Assembly (NCBI GenBank): GCA_020428265.1
Contig: JAGQND010000043.1
Location: 1-6,739 of the forward strand
Source of the DNA: Candidatus Saccharimonadota bacterium
GTDB taxonomy: Bacteria; Patescibacteriota; Saccharimonadia; Saccharimonadales; Saccharimonadaceae
Length of the DNA stretch: 6,739 bases
Direction: 5' to 3'
Made by a program: the position numbers and the translations under genes. Positions 4,961 to 6,739 of the stretch are shown piece after piece (within the stretch, counting starts at the first letter, position 1; each line of letters starts with the position of its first letter). The notes under the pieces were generated by a model, which did no database searches, was not told where the DNA came from, and saw nothing but the letters and a program-made list of their open reading frames with translations.

Positions 4961-6739
4961 ATGGCAAAAACACAGACCGCTGATGCATATGACGCATCTC
5001 AAATCCAAGTATTAGAAGGACTAGAACCTGTTCGCAAGCGTCCAGGCATGTATATTGGTAGCACTGGCTACGACGGTGTTCATCACCTTATAAAAGAAAT
5101 AGCAGATAACTGTATCGACGAGGCTATTGCTGGGCACGCAACTCGTGTTGATGTGCGCATCTTAGAAGATGGCGGTATCACTATTAGCGATGATGGCCGC
5201 GGTATACCAGTGGACAAGCACCCAAAGACAGGTTTAAGTACGCTAGAGACAGTACTTACAGTTCTACACGCTGGCGGTAAGTTTGGTGGCGGTGGCTATA
5301 AGGTATCTTCGGGTCTTCACGGTGTGGGTTCGAGTGTAGTGAACGCGCTTTCTAATCTTATGATTGCGGAAGTTGTACAAAAAGGTCAGTTGTATCGCAT
5401 AGAGTTTGAGCGTGGTGGTGTTAAGGTACCATTTAAGAAAGTTGGCGCTACAGATCGACCAACGGGCACTACGATTACTTTTTATCCAGATCCTACTATT
5501 TTTAAGGAAACGGTAACCTTTGACTATAAGTGGGTGGTTGATTACTTGAGGCACCAGGCGTATCTTACCAAGGGAGTGTTTACCGCTGTTCGTGATGACC
5601 GTACCAAAGAGCGCCAGGCCTTTTATTTTGAGGGTGGTATACAGAGTTATGTTAAGCACCTCAACATCGGCAAAGAAGTTGTTTCTAATAATATATTTTA
5701 TGTTGAGCGGCAGGTAGAAGACTCAATGGTAGAGGTTGCTGTGCAATATAATGATAGCTTCACTGAGCTTGTTAAGCCGTTTGCGAATAACGTCTTAACT
5801 CCAGACGGTGGTACTCATTTGGTGGGATTCCGCGCAGCTATGACTCGCGTTATTAATGATTACGCGCGTAAAAATAGCTTGCTTAAAGAAAAAGAAGATA
5901 ATTTGAGCGGCGATGACATCCGTGAGGGGCTCACTGCTATTATTCTAGTTAAATTGCCGGACCCTCAATTTGAAGGTCAGACTAAGAATAAGCTAGGAAA
6001 CCCAGAGGTTCGTCGCTATGTTGAGCAGGTGATGAATGAGTATTTTGCGTATTATCTTGAGGAAAACCCAGAGGTAGCAAAGAAGATTGTGAATAAGGCA
6101 CTACTCGCTGCTCGCGCACGCAAGGCCGCTCGTGCTGCTCGTGATAATGTTTTGCGTAAGGGTGCGCTAGACGGCATGGGATTGCCTGGTAAGTTGTACG
6201 ATTGCTCGAGTAAAAAACCAGAAGATAGTGAAATCTACATAGTAGAGGGTGACTCGGCCGCCGGATCTGCCAAAGAGGGGCGTGATAGCAAGACTCAAGC
6301 TATTTTGCCACTTCGCGGTAAAGTGCTTAATACCGAGCGCGCACGTCTTGATAAGATGTTTGCTAATAAAGAAATCGTTGCCATGATACAGGCTTTTGGT
6401 GTGGGTATTGGTGATTCATTTGATGTAAATGGCTTGCGCTACCATAAGATTATTATCATGACAGATGCCGATGTTGACGGTAGTCACATTGCGACTCTAC
6501 TTTTGACATTCCTCTTCCGTTATATGCGTGAAGTTATTGAGGGCGGGTATGTCTACCTTGCGCAACCACCGCTATATAGCATTAACAGGGGTCAGAAGAA
6601 GCAATATGTCTACGACGAAGAGGCGCTTGAGGTCGCTCTAAAAGAGCTTGTTGCGGCCAAAGCGGAACGGGGTACTACTGTTGACGCCTCTGCCGACCTC
6701 GTTAAGCAAGCGGGTGTGACTATTTCTCGCTTCAAGGGT
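4961..6739 (+). CDS. gyrB: DNA gyrase subunit B (partial, C-terminus beyond window)
   Basis: The ATPase/TOPRIM subunit of type IIA topoisomerase, which with GyrA introduces negative supercoils using ATP. 593 codons are present, uninterrupted. Using E. coli GyrB as reference, the GHKL ATPase shows catalytic E46 and Mg-binding N50 in EIADNCIDEA, D77-D-G-R-G-I-P and the ATP lid GLHGVG (118-123). The transducer has QTK (340-342), matching Q335/K337. TOPRIM shows EGDSAAGSAK with E429 and the DADVD acidic triad D502/D504/D506. No large E. coli-type insertion is seen in the TOPRIM region. The window ends in ISRFKG, the start of the R(Y/F)KGLGEM motif, so roughly 45-50 residues are missing. Oddities are Gln140 at the aminocoumarin-contacting Arg136 and Arg452 at the Lys447 position. 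Arginine is coded almost only by CGN. The gene has its own promoter and Shine-Dalgarno. ParE is the alternative, since B subunits are hard to separate without the partner gene. Confidence 0.93.
   Translation, partial: MAKTQTADAYDASQIQVLEGLEPVRKRPGMYIGSTGYDGVHHLIKEIADNCIDEAIAGHATRVDVRILEDGGITISDDGRGIPVDKHPKTGLSTLETVLTVLHAGGKFGGGGYKVSSGLHGVGSSVVNALSNLMIAEVVQKGQLYRIEFERGGVKVPFKKVGATDRPTGTTITFYPDPTIFKETVTFDYKWVVDYLRHQAYLTKGVFTAVRDDRTKERQAFYFEGGIQSYVKHLNIGKEVVSNNIFYVERQVEDSMVEVAVQYNDSFTELVKPFANNVLTPDGGTHLVGFRAAMTRVINDYARKNSLLKEKEDNLSGDDIREGLTAIILVKLPDPQFEGQTKNKLGNPEVRRYVEQVMNEYFAYYLEENPEVAKKIVNKALLAARARKAARAARDNVLRKGALDGMGLPGKLYDCSSKKPEDSEIYIVEGDSAAGSAKEGRDSKTQAILPLRGKVLNTERARLDKMFANKEIVAMIQAFGVGIGDSFDVNGLRYHKIIIMTDADVDGSHIATLLLTFLFRYMREVIEGGYVYLAQPPLYSINRGQKKQYVYDEEALEVALKELVAAKAERGTTVDASADLVKQAGVTISRFKG

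Noticed and set aside
5264..5659. Open minus-strand frame of 131 codons within gyrB
   Set aside because: It is antisense to the highly conserved gyrase ATPase domain and has no independent support.
1..6739. UGA recoding as in Gracilibacteria/Absconditabacteria
   Set aside because: All complete genes read through without in-frame TGA, and Trp and Gly positions use ordinary codons.
1..6739. CRISPR array, tRNA, rRNA or riboswitch
   Set aside because: No regularly spaced repeats, cloverleaf signatures or long structured leaders were seen. The only sizeable gap, 4825-4960, is explained by divergent promoters.

Overview
The window looks like a chromosomal segment from a Candidatus Saccharibacteria (TM7)-type or related Patescibacteria/CPR bacterium. 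This is an inference from protein style. There is a VirD4/TraG-like membrane ATPase with a long N-terminal domain of the kind seen in CPR genomes. There are also two lineage-flavoured membrane or surface proteins without confident functional matches, and a type IIA topoisomerase B subunit. Base composition is moderate to AT-leaning. Genes are tightly packed, and all frames read cleanly with the standard code (no in-frame TGA). No 16S rRNA or other definitive taxonomic marker is present.

Layout. Bases 1-102 hold the last 33 codons of an unidentified plus-strand gene. After a 22-bp gap comes a 983-residue plus-strand ATPase (125-3076). It has an N-terminal membrane anchor, a Walker A/B motor core and a Pro/Ala/Ser/Thr-rich tail. 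It meets, with only 2 bp between stop codons, a two-gene minus-strand unit read from 4824 back to 3079. The first gene of that unit encodes a 388-residue exported, membrane-anchored protein with a DUF11-like beta domain. The second encodes a 190-residue protein with a charged helical N-terminus and two C-terminal membrane segments. The two are separated only by a tandem TAA-TAG stop and one codon-sized spacer, in the same frame. A 136-bp divergent intergenic region (4825-4960) carries a near-consensus sigma70-type promoter and a ribosome binding site for gyrB. gyrB starts at 4961 and runs off the right edge inside the conserved R(Y/F)KGLGEM motif.

How the genes may work together. gyrB is housekeeping and probably transcribed independently. 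The ATPase and the convergent minus-strand pair are all envelope-associated. A shared role in a type IV secretion- or pilus-like surface apparatus is plausible but rests only on adjacency and membrane topology. There is no tRNA, rRNA, CRISPR array, insertion sequence or clear intrinsic terminator. Every stretch over 300 bp is occupied by a gene. The most interesting items are the undescribed surface-protein pair beside a secretion-type ATPase, the ATPase's proline-rich tail with an embedded helical motif, and a GyrB with Gln at the usual aminocoumarin-contacting Arg.
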